The notes: generated from the letters alone by a model not told the origin. A stretch of DNA of 64,000 nucleotides from an uncultured Eubacteriales bacterium (GCA_934486895.1 CAKSQZ010000004.1:1-64000); one strand, 5' to 3'; shown: positions 16,919-25,951, counted from the first letter of the stretch. A program made the numbers and translations.

Positions 16919-18449
16919 CTTGCATAGCAGAGAGCGCCTGCCGAAACACAGGCGCGGCGTCCTGAGAGCCGGAACTTCCGTTTTCGCAGAGCACCGCAAT
17001 GCAGACTCCGAGTTCGTCGCAGTAGCCTGCGAACCAAGCGTCAAGCGAGCCGCCCGTTTCGGCGGTCGCCGTCTTTCCGCCGACAGTGAGCCCATTCACC
17101 TTGCCGGAAGCGGCTGTGCCGTTTTCAGCCGCCGAACGAAGATACTTTTTAAGCGTGTCGGCGGTCTGCGCGCTGAGCGCGCGCACGGGCGGCTCTGCTG
17201 TCGGCTCGCTCGTTTTTCCGCTTTTATCCGTGACTGACTTTATAAGAGTCGGGACAGCGCGCTGTCCGCCGCCTGCAACCGTTTGAATGACCGACGCTAT
17301 TTGCAGGGGCGATGCCGTGAGCCTGCCCTGGCCGAACGCAAAATTTGCTTTTTCGCCCGAGATCGTCAGCTCCTCTGCGCTCGGCAGCGAGCCCGACGCC
17401 GAGGATATTCCGCCGCACAGCCGAACACCGGCACCGAAGCCGAGCAGCTTTGCGGTGTTTAAAAGGTCGGTCGATTTAAGCATGGTCGAAAGTGTGACAA
17501 AATAGGTGTTGCACGACACACCGAGCGCGCTCTCAAGCGTGAGTGCGCCGTGCGCCCTGCCGTTCATGCAGCCGAACTTTGCATTGCCGAGCGTGAGCGT
17601 GCCGCGGCAGGTATAATCTAATGAAACACCTTTTGAAAGAGCCGCGGCGGCGGTGCTTATTTTAAACACCGAGCCGACGGGAAATGCCGAAATCGCACGG
17701 TTTACAAACGGAGAATCGGGATCGTCAAGGTAGTCCGCAATGCGGCTTTTTTTATATTCGGGCAGAGAAACGCTCGCGAGGATCTCGGCGGTGTTCATAT
17801 CGAGGGCGATCGCCGCCCCTTTTTTGATATACCGCTTTGCGGCAGATTCGAGCGCCGACTGCCATTCGCTGTCGATAGTGAGGGTGACGCTGCCTGTTTT
17901 ATTATCGCCGCCGGAAAACTTCACGCCCTGCGAAAGCGCGTTGCCGAGGGCATCCCGCCGAACGATACAGCAAATATCGCCGCCCGAGAGAATTTTGTCG
18001 AACGACTGTTCGACGCCGCTTATTCCCTTTCCGTCGGAATCGATATAACCGAGCAGATGCGCGGGAGATCTGTCCGAGCTGCGGTTGACATCGGCGGTGT
18101 ATGCGCCGGTCATTTCGAAGCTGTCATCGACATCGGCGGCAACAGGCGTGCCGCTTTTTAATGCGTTTATCTGCGTTTCGGTGAGATACATATTTATTCG
18201 GTCATCACTGAGCGTCTGCGGTGTGAACACAGCGACTGTCTGCGTTTTGTCGTTTGTGAGCGGTCTGCCGTTTCGGTCGAAGATCGTGCCTCTTTTATGC
18301 TCTATTGTGAGCGAAAAACCGGAATAAGAAAGGTCGGCGGCGGTTTTTTCGTTTATGCCCACAAGATAGATCCTGCCGATAACGGCGGCGTTGAGCAATG
18401 CGAAAACGATGAAAAACGCCCACATTCGGCGGTTTAAATTTTTTATCAT
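16896..18449 (-). CDS. Class B penicillin-binding protein (peptidoglycan transpeptidase)
   Basis: Membrane-anchored transpeptidase that cross-links peptidoglycan. The ATG at 18449 is 8 bases from AAGGAG; an upstream in-frame extension has no ribosome site. A single N-terminal helix (MWAFFIVFALLNAAVIGRIY) is followed by the RGTIFDRNGRPL motif of class B proteins and GISGVEQSFD. Active-site motifs are SVFK (catalytic Ser), SCN and KTA. The last replaces the usual KTG, which is a small oddity. At 517 residues it resembles PbpA-type proteins, not full-length FtsI. It is convergent with the membrane protein gene at 16378. Confidence 0.9.
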   Translation of the reverse strand: MIKNLNRRMWAFFIVFALLNAAVIGRIYLVGINEKTAADLSYSGFSLTIEHKRGTIFDRNGRPLTNDKTQTVAVFTPQTLSDDRINMYLTETQINALKSGTPVAADVDDSFEMTGAYTADVNRSSDRSPAHLLGYIDSDGKGISGVEQSFDKILSGGDICCIVRRDALGNALSQGVKFSGGDNKTGSVTLTIDSEWQSALESAAKRYIKKGAAIALDMNTAEILASVSLPEYKKSRIADYLDDPDSPFVNRAISAFPVGSVFKISTAAAALSKGVSLDYTCRGTLTLGNAKFGCMNGRAHGALTLESALGVSCNTYFVTLSTMLKSTDLLNTAKLLGFGAGVRLCGGISSASGSLPSAEELTISGEKANFAFGQGRLTASPLQIASVIQTVAGGGQRAVPTLIKSVTDKSGKTSEPTAEPPVRALSAQTADTLKKYLRSAAENGTAASGKVNGLTVGGKTATAETGGSLDAWFAGYCDELGVCIAVLCENGSSGSQDAAPVFRQALSAMQEKKLRRN

Positions 18450-18589
18450 GCGGTATCGTCTCCTTTTTGTTTCGGCTTTGCTATTTTGTGCCGATGAGCC
18501 TGATTTTATGAAACATACACCGAATGTGTATAATTTGAAAAGCAAGCGGCAATAATAGCTGTGAAAAAATCAAAAAGGAGTCTTTTGAT

Positions 18590-18817
18590 ATGTTGGACAA
18601 AATCGCTTTAATAATTCTTATCATCGGCGGACTGAACTGGGGATCGATCGGGCTGTTCGGCTTTGACATCGTCGGATTTTTCTTCGGCGGTCAGGCGGGG
18701 ATCGTCAGCCGCATTATCTTTGTGGTGGTTGCTCTTGCCGCACTTTGGTGCATTTCGCTGCTGTTCCGCGATAAAACCGCAGTCTCTTCCGACGACAGCG
18801 CCGATATACCGCGGTAA
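18590..18817 (+). CDS. DUF378 family membrane protein (YuzA-like)
   Basis: Short 75-residue membrane protein of unknown function. It has the DUF378 pattern: an N-terminal helix with LIIGGLNWGSIGLFGFDIVG, then a second helix (SRIIFVVVALAALWCISLLF) and a short polar tail. The ATG lies after AAAAAGGAG. A TATAAT sits at 18529-18534, but its -35 region is weak. The gene is divergent from the penicillin-binding protein gene. Confidence 0.85.
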   Translation: MLDKIALIILIIGGLNWGSIGLFGFDIVGFFFGGQAGIVSRIIFVVVALAALWCISLLFRDKTAVSSDDSADIPR

Positions 18818-18900
18818 ATTACGGCGGCGGAGTATTAAATTCGGCTCGCGTCCGACTCCCTGTGACAAGATCTTATACGGAGAAAAAATAAAAATAACTG

Positions 18901-18929
18901 TTGCCGAGCGGAAAAAATTATGTTATTAT
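18901..18929 (+). promoter_or_regulatory. Promoter of cellobiose phosphorylase
   Basis: TTGCCG (18901-18906) and TATTAT (18924-18929) with a 17-bp spacer. The predicted start is about 47 bases before the ATG. Confidence 0.5.
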
Positions 18930-18982
18930 ATATCTGTATAATTACAGCGGTGAGATTCTTGCCGCAGGGAGGATTTTTTATA

Positions 18983-21418
18983 ATGAAATACGGACATTTT
19001 GACGACCGAAATCGGGAATATGTTATCACAAATCCCGAAACGCCTTATCCCTGGATAAACTATCTCGGCGAGGAAGACTTTTTCTCGCTGATCTCAAATA
19101 CCGCAGGCGGTTACAGCTTCTATAAAGATGCAAGAATGCTTCGTCTGACAAGATACCGCTACAACAATGTTCCGACCGACGCAGGCGGAAAATACTATTA
19201 CATAAACGACGGCGGTGTGCTTTGGACACCCGGATATATGCCCGTCAAGGCCGACCTTGAGCTCTACGAATGCCGCCACGGCCTCGGCTACACAAAAATA
19301 ACCGGCAAGAAAAACGGTCTGCGCGCCGAGCAGACTGTGCTCGTTCCGCTCGGCTATAATGCCGAAGTCACAAAGCTCAGCTTTACAAACGAAAGCCCCG
19401 ACGAAAAGAGTTTCACTGTTTTCTCGTTTGTTGAATGGTGCCTTTGGAATGCGTTCGACGATATGACAAACTTCCAGCGCAATCTGTCCATAGGCGAAGT
19501 CGAGATCGACGGCAGCGCGATCTATCATAAGACCGAGTACCGTGAGCGACGCAACCATTATGCGGTGTTCGGAGTAAATGCTCCGATCTACGGTTTCGAT
19601 ACCGACAGAGAAACTTTCATCGGTATGTACAACGGCTTCGGAGATCCTGCCGTTCCGAAAGAGGGCGAGCCGAAAAACTCGGTCGCTTCGGGCTGGTCGC
19701 CGATCGCGTCTCACTGCCTGAAAGTCACATTGAAGCCGGGCGAAAGCAAGACATTTATCTTCACAATGGGATATATCGAAAACCCGGAGGACGAGAAGTG
19801 GGAAGCTCTCGGCGTTATCAACAAGACCCGCGCAAAGGCGCTTCTTGCGGATTTTGTGACCGAAGAGCAGTTTGACGCCGCTTTCAATAAGCTTCACGAT
19901 TATTTCGAGACCCAGCTTTCAAACTATGTCGCAAACACGAGCGACGAAAAGCTCAACCGCATGGTCAACACATGGAATCAGTATCAGTGCACCGTTACAT
20001 ATCATATGTCGCGCTCGGCGTCTTATTTCGAGTCGGGTATCGGCAGAGGCATGGGCTTCCGCGATTCCACACAGGATCTGCTCGGTTTTGTTCACATTAT
20101 CCCCGAGCTTGCAAGAGAGCGTATTCTCGATATTGCCGCGACTCAGCTTGAGGACGGTTCGGCATATCATCAGTATCAGCCGCTCACAAAGAAGGGCAAC
20201 AACGATATCGGTTCCGGCTTCAATGACGATCCGCTGTGGCTGATCTTCGGCGTTGCCGCATATATCAAGGAAACGGGCGATCTTTCGATCTTAGATGAAA
20301 ATGTCGCATACGATTGCGACGAAAGCAAGGCAAAACCGCTTTCGGATCACCTTGTGCGTTCGTTCCGCCATGTGACCGAAAACCTCGGGCCGCACGGTCT
20401 GCCGCTCATCGGCAGAGCCGACTGGAACGACTGCCTCAACTTAAACTGCTTCTCGAAAACACCGGGCGAATCGTTCCAGACGACTGCCAATTTTGAATCC
20501 GGCGTTGCGGAATCCGTGTTTATCGCAGGTATGTTTGTCGCTGTCGGCGAGGATTATCAGAAGCTGATGAAGCTTTCGAAAATGGACGATGAAGCCGAAT
20601 ATGCGAAGGTCGAGTGCAAGAAGATGTACGACGCTGTTATGACCGACGGCTGGGACGGCGAATGGTTCCTGCGCGCTTATGATGCGTTCGGCAACAAGGT
20701 CGGCTCGCACGAGAATAAGGACGGTCAGATCTATATCGAGCCGCAGGGCTTCTGCGTTATGGCAGGTATCGGAATCGAAGAAGGCTATGCGCTTAAAGCG
20801 CTTGATTCGGTCAAGGCGCGTCTTGAAACCAAGTACGGTATTTCTCTGCTCGATCCGACATATAAGGAATATCATGTCGAGCTGGGCGAGGTCACATCGT
20901 ATCCGCCGTCATATAAGGAAAACGGCGGCATCTTCTGCCACAATAATCCGTGGATAACCATTGCGGAGACAAAGCTCGGCAGAGGCGACAGAGCTTATCT
21001 GACATATAAGAATATTTGTCCGGCATACACCGAGGATATTTCCGAGGTGCATAAAATGGAGCCGTATGTCTATGCGCAGATGATCGCCAGCACCGACGCC
21101 CCAAATCAGGGACAGGCGAAAAACTCATGGCTCACGGGAACTTCGTCCTGGACACTCTATTCGGTAACGCAGTTTATTCTCGGTATCCGTCCGGAGTTCG
21201 ACGGTCTGACGGTCGATCCGTGTATCCCCGCCGAGTGGGACGGTTTCACCGTGACCCGCCGTTTCAGAGGAGATGTTTATAATATCACTGTTAAAAATCC
21301 GAACGGCAGTATGAAAGGCGTTGCCGAAATGACGGTTGACGGCAAGGCTGTCAGCGGCAATACTATTTCTGTCGCAGGCGACGGTAAGACCCACGAAGTC
21401 ATCGTCACAATGCGCTGA
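18983..21418 (+). CDS. Cellobiose phosphorylase (GH94)
   Basis: Cytoplasmic enzyme that splits cellobiose with phosphate into glucose-1-phosphate and glucose, saving ATP. The ATG at 18983 follows AGGGAGG and gives 811 residues, the usual length for GH94 cellobiose phosphorylases. The start MKYGHFDDRNREYVI is typical. Other family features are GMGFRDSTQDLLGFVH, the catalytic acid in GRADWNDCLN, and the C-terminal NSWLTGTSSW. The gene stands alone between a promoter and a long repeat region. It fits a cellulose-using organism with the cohesin-dockerin system seen at 5 kb. A laminaribiose or cellodextrin substrate is less likely but not excluded. Confidence 0.95.
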   Translation: MKYGHFDDRNREYVITNPETPYPWINYLGEEDFFSLISNTAGGYSFYKDARMLRLTRYRYNNVPTDAGGKYYYINDGGVLWTPGYMPVKADLELYECRHGLGYTKITGKKNGLRAEQTVLVPLGYNAEVTKLSFTNESPDEKSFTVFSFVEWCLWNAFDDMTNFQRNLSIGEVEIDGSAIYHKTEYRERRNHYAVFGVNAPIYGFDTDRETFIGMYNGFGDPAVPKEGEPKNSVASGWSPIASHCLKVTLKPGESKTFIFTMGYIENPEDEKWEALGVINKTRAKALLADFVTEEQFDAAFNKLHDYFETQLSNYVANTSDEKLNRMVNTWNQYQCTVTYHMSRSASYFESGIGRGMGFRDSTQDLLGFVHIIPELARERILDIAATQLEDGSAYHQYQPLTKKGNNDIGSGFNDDPLWLIFGVAAYIKETGDLSILDENVAYDCDESKAKPLSDHLVRSFRHVTENLGPHGLPLIGRADWNDCLNLNCFSKTPGESFQTTANFESGVAESVFIAGMFVAVGEDYQKLMKLSKMDDEAEYAKVECKKMYDAVMTDGWDGEWFLRAYDAFGNKVGSHENKDGQIYIEPQGFCVMAGIGIEEGYALKALDSVKARLETKYGISLLDPTYKEYHVELGEVTSYPPSYKENGGIFCHNNPWITIAETKLGRGDRAYLTYKNICPAYTEDISEVHKMEPYVYAQMIASTDAPNQGQAKNSWLTGTSSWTLYSVTQFILGIRPEFDGLTVDPCIPAEWDGFTVTRRFRGDVYNITVKNPNGSMKGVAEMTVDGKAVSGNTISVAGDGKTHEVIVTMR

Positions 21419-21752
21419 CCGTTAGCACGGTTGCTATGCCGTGGGAAGCTATCATATTGTCTAACCTTTAATGCTCGACAAGAACCTATCTTCTTGTCGG
21501 GTATTTTTTCTATTCTATTGCAGAAAAGCCTCCCTTGTGTAAAGGGTGACTCCCCACGGTGTGGGGAGATGTCACGCAGTGACAGAGGGGACGGGCTCCG
21601 GTGCACAGCTGTCAGCAAAATGAGTGCTGATATAGGCTCCCCTGTGTAAGGGGAGCTGTCACGGAGTGACTGAGGGGTTGTTTTATAGTTGTTATAATAT
21701 TTAACAATCCCTCCGAGGCGGCAAGCCGCCCCACCTCCCTTTACACAAGGGA
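21419..21752. repeat. Intergenic cluster of small palindromic repeats
   Basis: No gene is seen. Elements in order: the GTTAGCACGGTTGCTATGCC module; a hairpin CTCGACAAGAA...TTCTTGTCGGG at 21474-21502 with a T run that could terminate the phosphorylase transcript; and three palindromic elements of the CTCCC family at 21529-21600, 21635-21680 and 21706-21758. The second reads GGCTCCCCTGTGTAAGGGGAGC and the third is inverted. The same modules recur near 9.6 and 28.4 kb. Confidence 0.75.
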
Positions 21753-22183
21753 GGCAAAAAGATATAGCATAGCCGTCGGTATAGTAAACACAAAACCTTT
21801 TTAATATCATAACTCCACATCGGCGGATTGCAGCCGTTGTCTCGGGGTGAGCCTATGCCCGCAGGAACTTGCACAAGAACACAGCTTCGGATTTAATGCA
21901 GATTTTTCCGCTCGTAAAACGCTGTTAAGCGGTTGGAGAGCGTGGAAATAATCTGGAAATCCGTGTAACACATGATCATAACGGGGCATAGGCGAGGGGA
22001 AACGTGATTGTTTCCCCTTAGGCACAGCCGATTTGCCGTACCGAATAGGTGCGGTAGGCTGAATTTGTTGCACGACTTGAAGTTGGGATAGTAAATCGGG
22101 TGTGCTTTGGTCAAGCGGAACGCTTGTGATTTCTTTCGTACATTTCTTTTTCACAAAAGAAATGTACCCCTGCGGGAGCAAAA
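21753..22183 (+). repeat. Long dispersed intergenic repeat, copy B (431 bp)
   Basis: Near-identical to copy A without its 100-bp insertion, and homologous to inverted copy C. It contains the palindromes GGGGAAACGTGATTGTTTCCCC and the 13-bp perfect hairpin at 22138-22167. The high identity with A points to recent copying or gene conversion. No transposase or terminal inverted repeats were recognised. Confidence 0.85.
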
Positions 22184-22286
22184 AGAAAAATTGCTCAAAC
22201 TTAAAGGGGCGATTAAGCCGCCGGCAAAGCAGCTTTGCTGCCCCTACGAATAAATTATAGTTTTACACACGACATTCGGCTATGCA
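22184..22286. other. Gene-free stretch between long repeat and tRNA terminator
   Basis: It holds one GGCAAAGCAGCTTTGCTGCC palindrome at about 22223-22242 and nothing else I can support. Confidence 0.5.
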
Positions 22287-22315
22287 CAAAAAAGAACAGC
22301 CGCTGTTGCGACTGC
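22287..22315 (-). terminator. Terminator of the initiator tRNA
   Basis: On the minus strand CAGTCGC and GCGGCTG form a stem around AACA, followed by a T-rich tail. Confidence 0.65.
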
Positions 22316-22324
22316 CCTTTGATT

Positions 22325-22402
<78 letters not shown>

Positions 22403-22445
22403 ATATTAAGTTATGTTGACCGATTGTCTTATCCGGTGCCTTATA

Positions 22446-22474
22446 AGTATACACTATTTGCGGCTAAAATACAA
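22446..22474 (-). promoter_or_regulatory. Promoter of the initiator tRNA
   Basis: On the minus strand TTGTAT (22469-22474) and TATACT (22446-22451) with a 17-bp spacer. Confidence 0.55.
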
Positions 22475-22538
22475 CCCCCTTTTTCACAAAATTTAAAAAT
22501 TTATGAAAAAAGGGGCTGAATATCTTTACAAAACGGGT

Positions 22539-23228
22539 TCACGCCACGGTTTTCGCCATGCGTCTTTCATGCACGACATACGCGATAACAACGCCGAGAG
22601 CCGCCATTGTAACGGGAATACCGAACAGCACACTCCGATCGCTGAACCTTGTGAACAGAAAATACGAAACACCGGCAAACAGATTAAAGCTGGCGAGAGT
22701 TCCCGTGTAAAACAGGGCGCGGTTCAGCTCCTCGCGTTTATGAGTGCAAATAAACTCTGTGTAGCCGGAGACCATCTGGCGGAAGTTGTTTGTTGAAAAT
22801 ACGGTGGCGCTTGTGTATCCGTTTATCTTCGGGAACGATGTCCACTGAAACGCCATTGCAAAAAATGCGGGATAAAGCCTAACCAGCGCATGGACATCTT
22901 CGGGCAGAAAAGCGATCGTGAAAAACGCCGCCGCGTCCACTATCGGGCAGAGTATCATCGCTGTCTCTCCCGACCTCTTCGAGAGCAGCACCGCACCGAC
23001 GATACCTGCGGCATAGATGAGCAGACCGACCACTCTCAAAAGCAGATGTACGGGATCTTTTCCGACAATATCTATTGCGATACCGATCATATTAGCCGTC
23101 TGCGAATTGCCGAACAGCGCAATGCCTGTCACAAGAGTGTATGCACCCATAAATCCTGCGCAGGCAGACATCGCATAATGAGTCGCAATGCGCAGTTTTT
23201 TGTCCTTCCAGGTGATTTTTTCTTCCAT
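22539..23228 (-). CDS. YoaK/DUF1275 family membrane protein
   Basis: Polytopic membrane protein of unknown role, about six helices in 229 residues. The segment AYTLVTGIALFGNSQTANMIG matches the N-terminal hallmark of the DUF1275 family. The second family landmark is AMAFQWTSFPKINGYTSAT, in the place of the usual G-x-QN-A pattern. I chose the ATG at 23228, which is 10 bases from GAAGGAAG; an earlier in-frame ATG has no ribosome site. The tspO-like gene lies upstream on the same strand, 78 bases away. Confidence 0.8.
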   Translation of the reverse strand: MEEKITWKDKKLRIATHYAMSACAGFMGAYTLVTGIALFGNSQTANMIGIAIDIVGKDPVHLLLRVVGLLIYAAGIVGAVLLSKRSGETAMILCPIVDAAAFFTIAFLPEDVHALVRLYPAFFAMAFQWTSFPKINGYTSATVFSTNNFRQMVSGYTEFICTHKREELNRALFYTGTLASFNLFAGVSYFLFTRFSDRSVLFGIPVTMAALGVVIAYVVHERRMAKTVA

Positions 23229-23306
23229 TTCTTCAAAACTTCCTTCAATATCAGTGTGATACATTATTCAGTATAGTACACTTTCCGCAGTTTTTCAAGC
23301 CGAAAA

Positions 23307-23777
23307 TCAGTTGAGACAAACGACGCCCATGTTAAGATACGCCGCAAAACAAAGCCACAGCAGATACGGCACCGACAGCACCCACGCTCTGCCTTTGCAG
23401 AAGGTCGCATATACTGTCTCTGCAAATACCGCCGCCCACAGCAATATCAGTATAACAAGAGCGAGCGTGAACTGCTCGAAGCGGAAGAAAACTATCGGCC
23501 ACAAAAGGTTCGGCAGCAGGGAGATATAATGAAACAAAAGTGCTTTTTTCGCCCTTTTCGAGCCGCATTGATGAAGCAGGTACGCGCTTATTCCCATTAA
23601 AAAATAAAGCACCGTCCACACGATACCGAATACGGCAGGCGGCGGCGACAGAGGAGGCAGTCTGAGCCGTTCATAAAGCTCGAATTTGCCGCCGACCGCA
23701 AGGTATGCCGATATTCCCGTCAGAGCAGGCGGGATAAGGCTTAGGATAAGCGACTTTAGTTTTATTATAACATTCAT
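23307..23777 (-). CDS. TspO/MBR family protein
   Basis: Five-helix membrane protein of the TspO/peripheral benzodiazepine receptor family, which binds tetrapyrroles and related hydrophobic ligands. Family hallmarks: LPPLSPPPAVFGIVWTVLYF in the first half, NLLWPIVFF in the middle, and the C-terminal WLCFAAYLNMGVVCLN. The length of 156 is normal. The second of two close ATGs (23777) has better spacing, nine bases, from GGAG. No partner gene is evident; the neighbour on the same strand is the YoaK-like gene. Confidence 0.92.
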   Translation of the reverse strand: MNVIIKLKSLILSLIPPALTGISAYLAVGGKFELYERLRLPPLSPPPAVFGIVWTVLYFLMGISAYLLHQCGSKRAKKALLFHYISLLPNLLWPIVFFRFEQFTLALVILILLWAAVFAETVYATFCKGRAWVLSVPYLLWLCFAAYLNMGVVCLN

Positions 23778-23932
23778 GCACATCAGCTCCGATAAATGTG
23801 TATTTACTGTATTTTTATTAGCCGGTCGTGCGGATTATACCGTTTTCGCTCAAAATTGGTCAGATTGCAGAAAATATTGCGGGTTTATGAGGGACAAGCC
23901 GAAAAAAATTGTGCCGAAATTTAAAAAAAATA

Positions 23933-23961
23933 TTTACACAGCACAAAAAATGTAGTATAAT
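23933..23961 (+). promoter_or_regulatory. Promoter of the gdhA leader
   Basis: TTTACA (23933-23938) and TATAAT (23956-23961) are separated by 17 bp. The predicted start is near 23968, leaving a leader of about 229 bases. Confidence 0.75.
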
Positions 23962-23967
23962 CTATTG

Positions 23968-24124
23968 CAGGTATTTCCCACCTATAAAACCGGTGGGAAA
24001 TACTCCGAGGTTTCGGCTAACGCCTCACCTCGCGGGAGCTGTCGCTCCGCTGCATAGCTTGCAATCTGTTGCATACTTTGCCCCTTGCAAGCAAGGCAAA
24101 GCATGCGCCGATTTAAATTATTCA
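23968..24124 (+). ncRNA. Putative structured RNA, copy 2, in the gdhA leader
   Basis: Four successive stems: GTATTTCCCACC/GGTGGGAAATAC (12 bp, 23972-24004); CGAGGT/ACCTCG; GGAGC/GCTCC; and CTTTGCC/GGCAAAG at 24076-24101 enclosing CCTTGCAAGCAA. The block ends in CGATTTAAAT at 24118. It aligns with the minus-strand RNA at 16090-16245 at the same distance (69-70 bases) from the -10 box. The 72 bases after it lead to the gdhA ribosome site. A regulatory leader is likely; the ligand or partner is unknown. Confidence 0.6.
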
Positions 24125-24196
24125 GCAAACCATTTAACGGACAAAGTTTGACTTTTACTTACGGTCGGACTTGTTTCAAGAAAGGAAGTTTTATAA

Positions 24197-25528
24197 ATGT
24201 CTTATGTTCAGCGTGTTCTCGACCAGCTGGTTGAGAAAAACCCGGGTCAGCCGGAGTTTATTCAGGCGGCAACAGAGGTTCTCACCTCATTGGAGCCGGT
24301 TATCGACGCAAACCCGAAATATGAGGAAAACGCTATTCTTGAGCGTATCACCGAGCCGGAGCGCCAGCTTATTTTCAGAGTTCCGTGGGTAGATGACAAC
24401 GGCAAGGTTCAGGTAAACCGCGGTTTCCGTGTTCAGTTCAACAGCGCTATCGGCCCGTATAAGGGCGGTCTGCGTCTGCATCCGTCGGTCAAGCTCGGCA
24501 CTATCAAGTTCCTCGGATTCGAGCAGATCTTCAAGAATTCGCTCACAGGCCTCGCTATCGGCGGCGGCAAGGGCGGCTCCGACTTCGATCCTAAGGGCAA
24601 GTCCGACAGAGAGATCATGGCATTCTGCCAGAGCTTTATGACAGAGCTTTGGCGTCATATCGGCGCTACAACAGACGTTCCCGCAGGCGATATCGGTGTC
24701 GGCGGAAGAGAGATCGGCTATCTGTTCGGTCAGTATAAGCGTCTGCGCAACAGCTTCGAGGGCGTTCTCACAGGCAAGGGCCTGAACTACGGCGGCTCGC
24801 TTGCGCGTACAGAAGCAACAGGCTTCGGTCTTGTTTACTTCCTCAATGAAATGCTCAAGGATCACAATATCGATCTCAAGGGCAAAAAGGTCGTTATTTC
24901 CGGTTCGGGCAATGTTGCTATCTATGCAACTCAGAAGGCTATCGAGCTCGGCGCAAATGTCGTTGCTCTTTCCGACTCGAACGGTTATATCTACGATGAA
25001 GACGGTATCAAGCTCGACACCGTTAAGCGTATCAAAGAGATCGAGCGCGGCAGAATCAAAGAGTATGTCAAGGATCATCCGAACGCTGTTTACACAGAGG
25101 GCAAGGGTATCTGGACAATTCCGTGCGACATCGCTCTTCCCTGCGCTACTCAGAACGAGCTGAATGAGGAAGACGCTAAGACACTTGTTAAAAACGGTGT
25201 TATCGCAGTTGCAGAGGGCGCTAATATGCCGAGCACTATCGAGGCTACAAATGTGTTCCTTTCGAGCAATGTTCTGTTTGGCCCGGGCAAGGCTGCAAAC
25301 GCGGGCGGTGTTGCAACATCTGCTCTTGAGATGAGTCAGAACGCTTCTATGACAGCCTGGACTTTTGAAGAAGTCGATGAGAAGCTCCACGGTATCATGG
25401 TCAATATCTATAAGAACGCCGCGGCAGCTGCCGAGAAGTACGGCCATAAGGACAACTTCGTTGTCGGCGCAAACATCGCAGGCTTCGTTAAGGTTGCAGA
25501 CACTATGATCGCTCAGGGCGTTTGCTAA
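24197..25528 (+). CDS. gdhA: Glutamate dehydrogenase
   Basis: Converts 2-oxoglutarate and ammonia to glutamate with reduced nicotinamide cofactor. The 443-residue length is that of the hexameric class, usually NADP-dependent in gut Firmicutes. Motifs seen: NRGFRVQFNSAIGPYKGGLR, the catalytic region SLTGLAIGGGKGGSDFDPKG, DVPAGDIGVGGREIGY, and the dinucleotide fold VVISGSGNVAIYA. The ATG follows AAAGGAAG. The gene is monocistronic between a long structured leader and a terminator. Cofactor choice is from family habit, not proven here. Confidence 0.96.
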   Translation: MSYVQRVLDQLVEKNPGQPEFIQAATEVLTSLEPVIDANPKYEENAILERITEPERQLIFRVPWVDDNGKVQVNRGFRVQFNSAIGPYKGGLRLHPSVKLGTIKFLGFEQIFKNSLTGLAIGGGKGGSDFDPKGKSDREIMAFCQSFMTELWRHIGATTDVPAGDIGVGGREIGYLFGQYKRLRNSFEGVLTGKGLNYGGSLARTEATGFGLVYFLNEMLKDHNIDLKGKKVVISGSGNVAIYATQKAIELGANVVALSDSNGYIYDEDGIKLDTVKRIKEIERGRIKEYVKDHPNAVYTEGKGIWTIPCDIALPCATQNELNEEDAKTLVKNGVIAVAEGANMPSTIEATNVFLSSNVLFGPGKAANAGGVATSALEMSQNASMTAWTFEEVDEKLHGIMVNIYKNAAAAAEKYGHKDNFVVGANIAGFVKVADTMIAQGVC

Positions 25529-25544
25529 AACCGAATAAATCTGT

Positions 25545-25588
25545 ATGCACCTCAAAAGTCAGGCACTTTTCGAGGTGCATATTTTTTT
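25545..25588 (+). terminator. Intrinsic terminator after gdhA
   Basis: ATGCACCTC-AAAGT pairs with ACTTTT-GAGGTGCAT around a short loop, followed by seven T residues. Confidence 0.85.
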
Positions 25589-25706
25589 ATAACTTTATTC
25601 CGATCTTAACCCGCTGCTTTCGCAGCTACACGCCCACGTCGGCGAAAACAGTCCACCGGACTGTTTTCTTCCGCTTCGCTCCCTCCTGTTCAAGCCCCGC
25701 ACACAA
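25589..25706. other. Gene-free stretch between gdhA and tRNA-Leu
   Basis: It contains a GCTTTCGCAGC-type inverted repeat and a perfect AACAGTCCACCGGACTGTT hairpin at 25648-25666. No gene is supported. Confidence 0.45.
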
Positions 25707-25745
25707 TAAAAAAGACAGCACCAAACCTAAAGGTTTGATCCTGTC
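25707..25745 (-). terminator. Terminator of tRNA-Leu
   Basis: On the minus strand GACAGGATCAAACC pairs with GGTTTGGTGCTGTC around TTTA, followed by a run of T residues. Confidence 0.75.
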
Positions 25746-25749
25746 CTTT

Positions 25750-25836
25750 TGGTGCCGGTGGCGGGACTTGAACCCGCACGGTATCGCTACCAACGGATTT
25801 TGAGTCCGTCACGTCTGCCAATTCCATCACACCGGC
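25750..25836 (-). tRNA. tRNA-Leu (CAA)
   Basis: Acceptor GCCGGTG pairs with CACCGGC, the anticodon loop is CTCAAAA, and a long class II variable arm (TGGTAGCGATACC) is present. The T arm is GCGGG-TTCAAGT-CCCGC, and CCA is encoded. It reads TTG codons. Confidence 0.95.
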
Positions 25837-25922
25837 GTTACATATAACATCTTAGATTATACAATACATTATGCTCAAAATCAAGAGTTTTTTCCGCCAT
25901 AGCATCAATTTTAAAAAAACTG

Positions 25923-25951
25923 TTGACAACACATAGCTTTGGTGCTATAAT
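25923..25951 (+). promoter_or_regulatory. Consensus promoter of ylxM-ffh-rpsP-khpA
   Basis: TTGACA (25923-25928) and TATAAT (25946-25951) with a 17-bp spacer, both perfect. Confidence 0.85.

Noticed and set aside
21807..22181. 124-residue frame (MLPQGYISFVKKKC) in long repeat copy B and its relative in copy A
   Set aside because: Similarity between the copies follows from DNA identity. No ribosome site or domain, the frame breaks in copy A after the extra 100 bp, and copy C lacks its beginning.
23968..24196. Glutamine or T-box riboswitch in the gdhA leader
   Set aside because: I looked for the short glutamine-binding motif and for the T-box TGGNACCGCG-type sequence and found neither; I therefore leave the leader unnamed.
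24287..25555. 422-residue minus-strand frame opposite gdhA
   Set aside because: The plus strand codes an unmistakable glutamate dehydrogenase; the Cys-rich antisense product matches nothing and lacks a start site.
25522..25803. 93-residue plus-strand frame
   Set aside because: It crosses the gdhA terminator, the tRNA-Leu terminator and part of the tRNA itself, and has no ribosome site.
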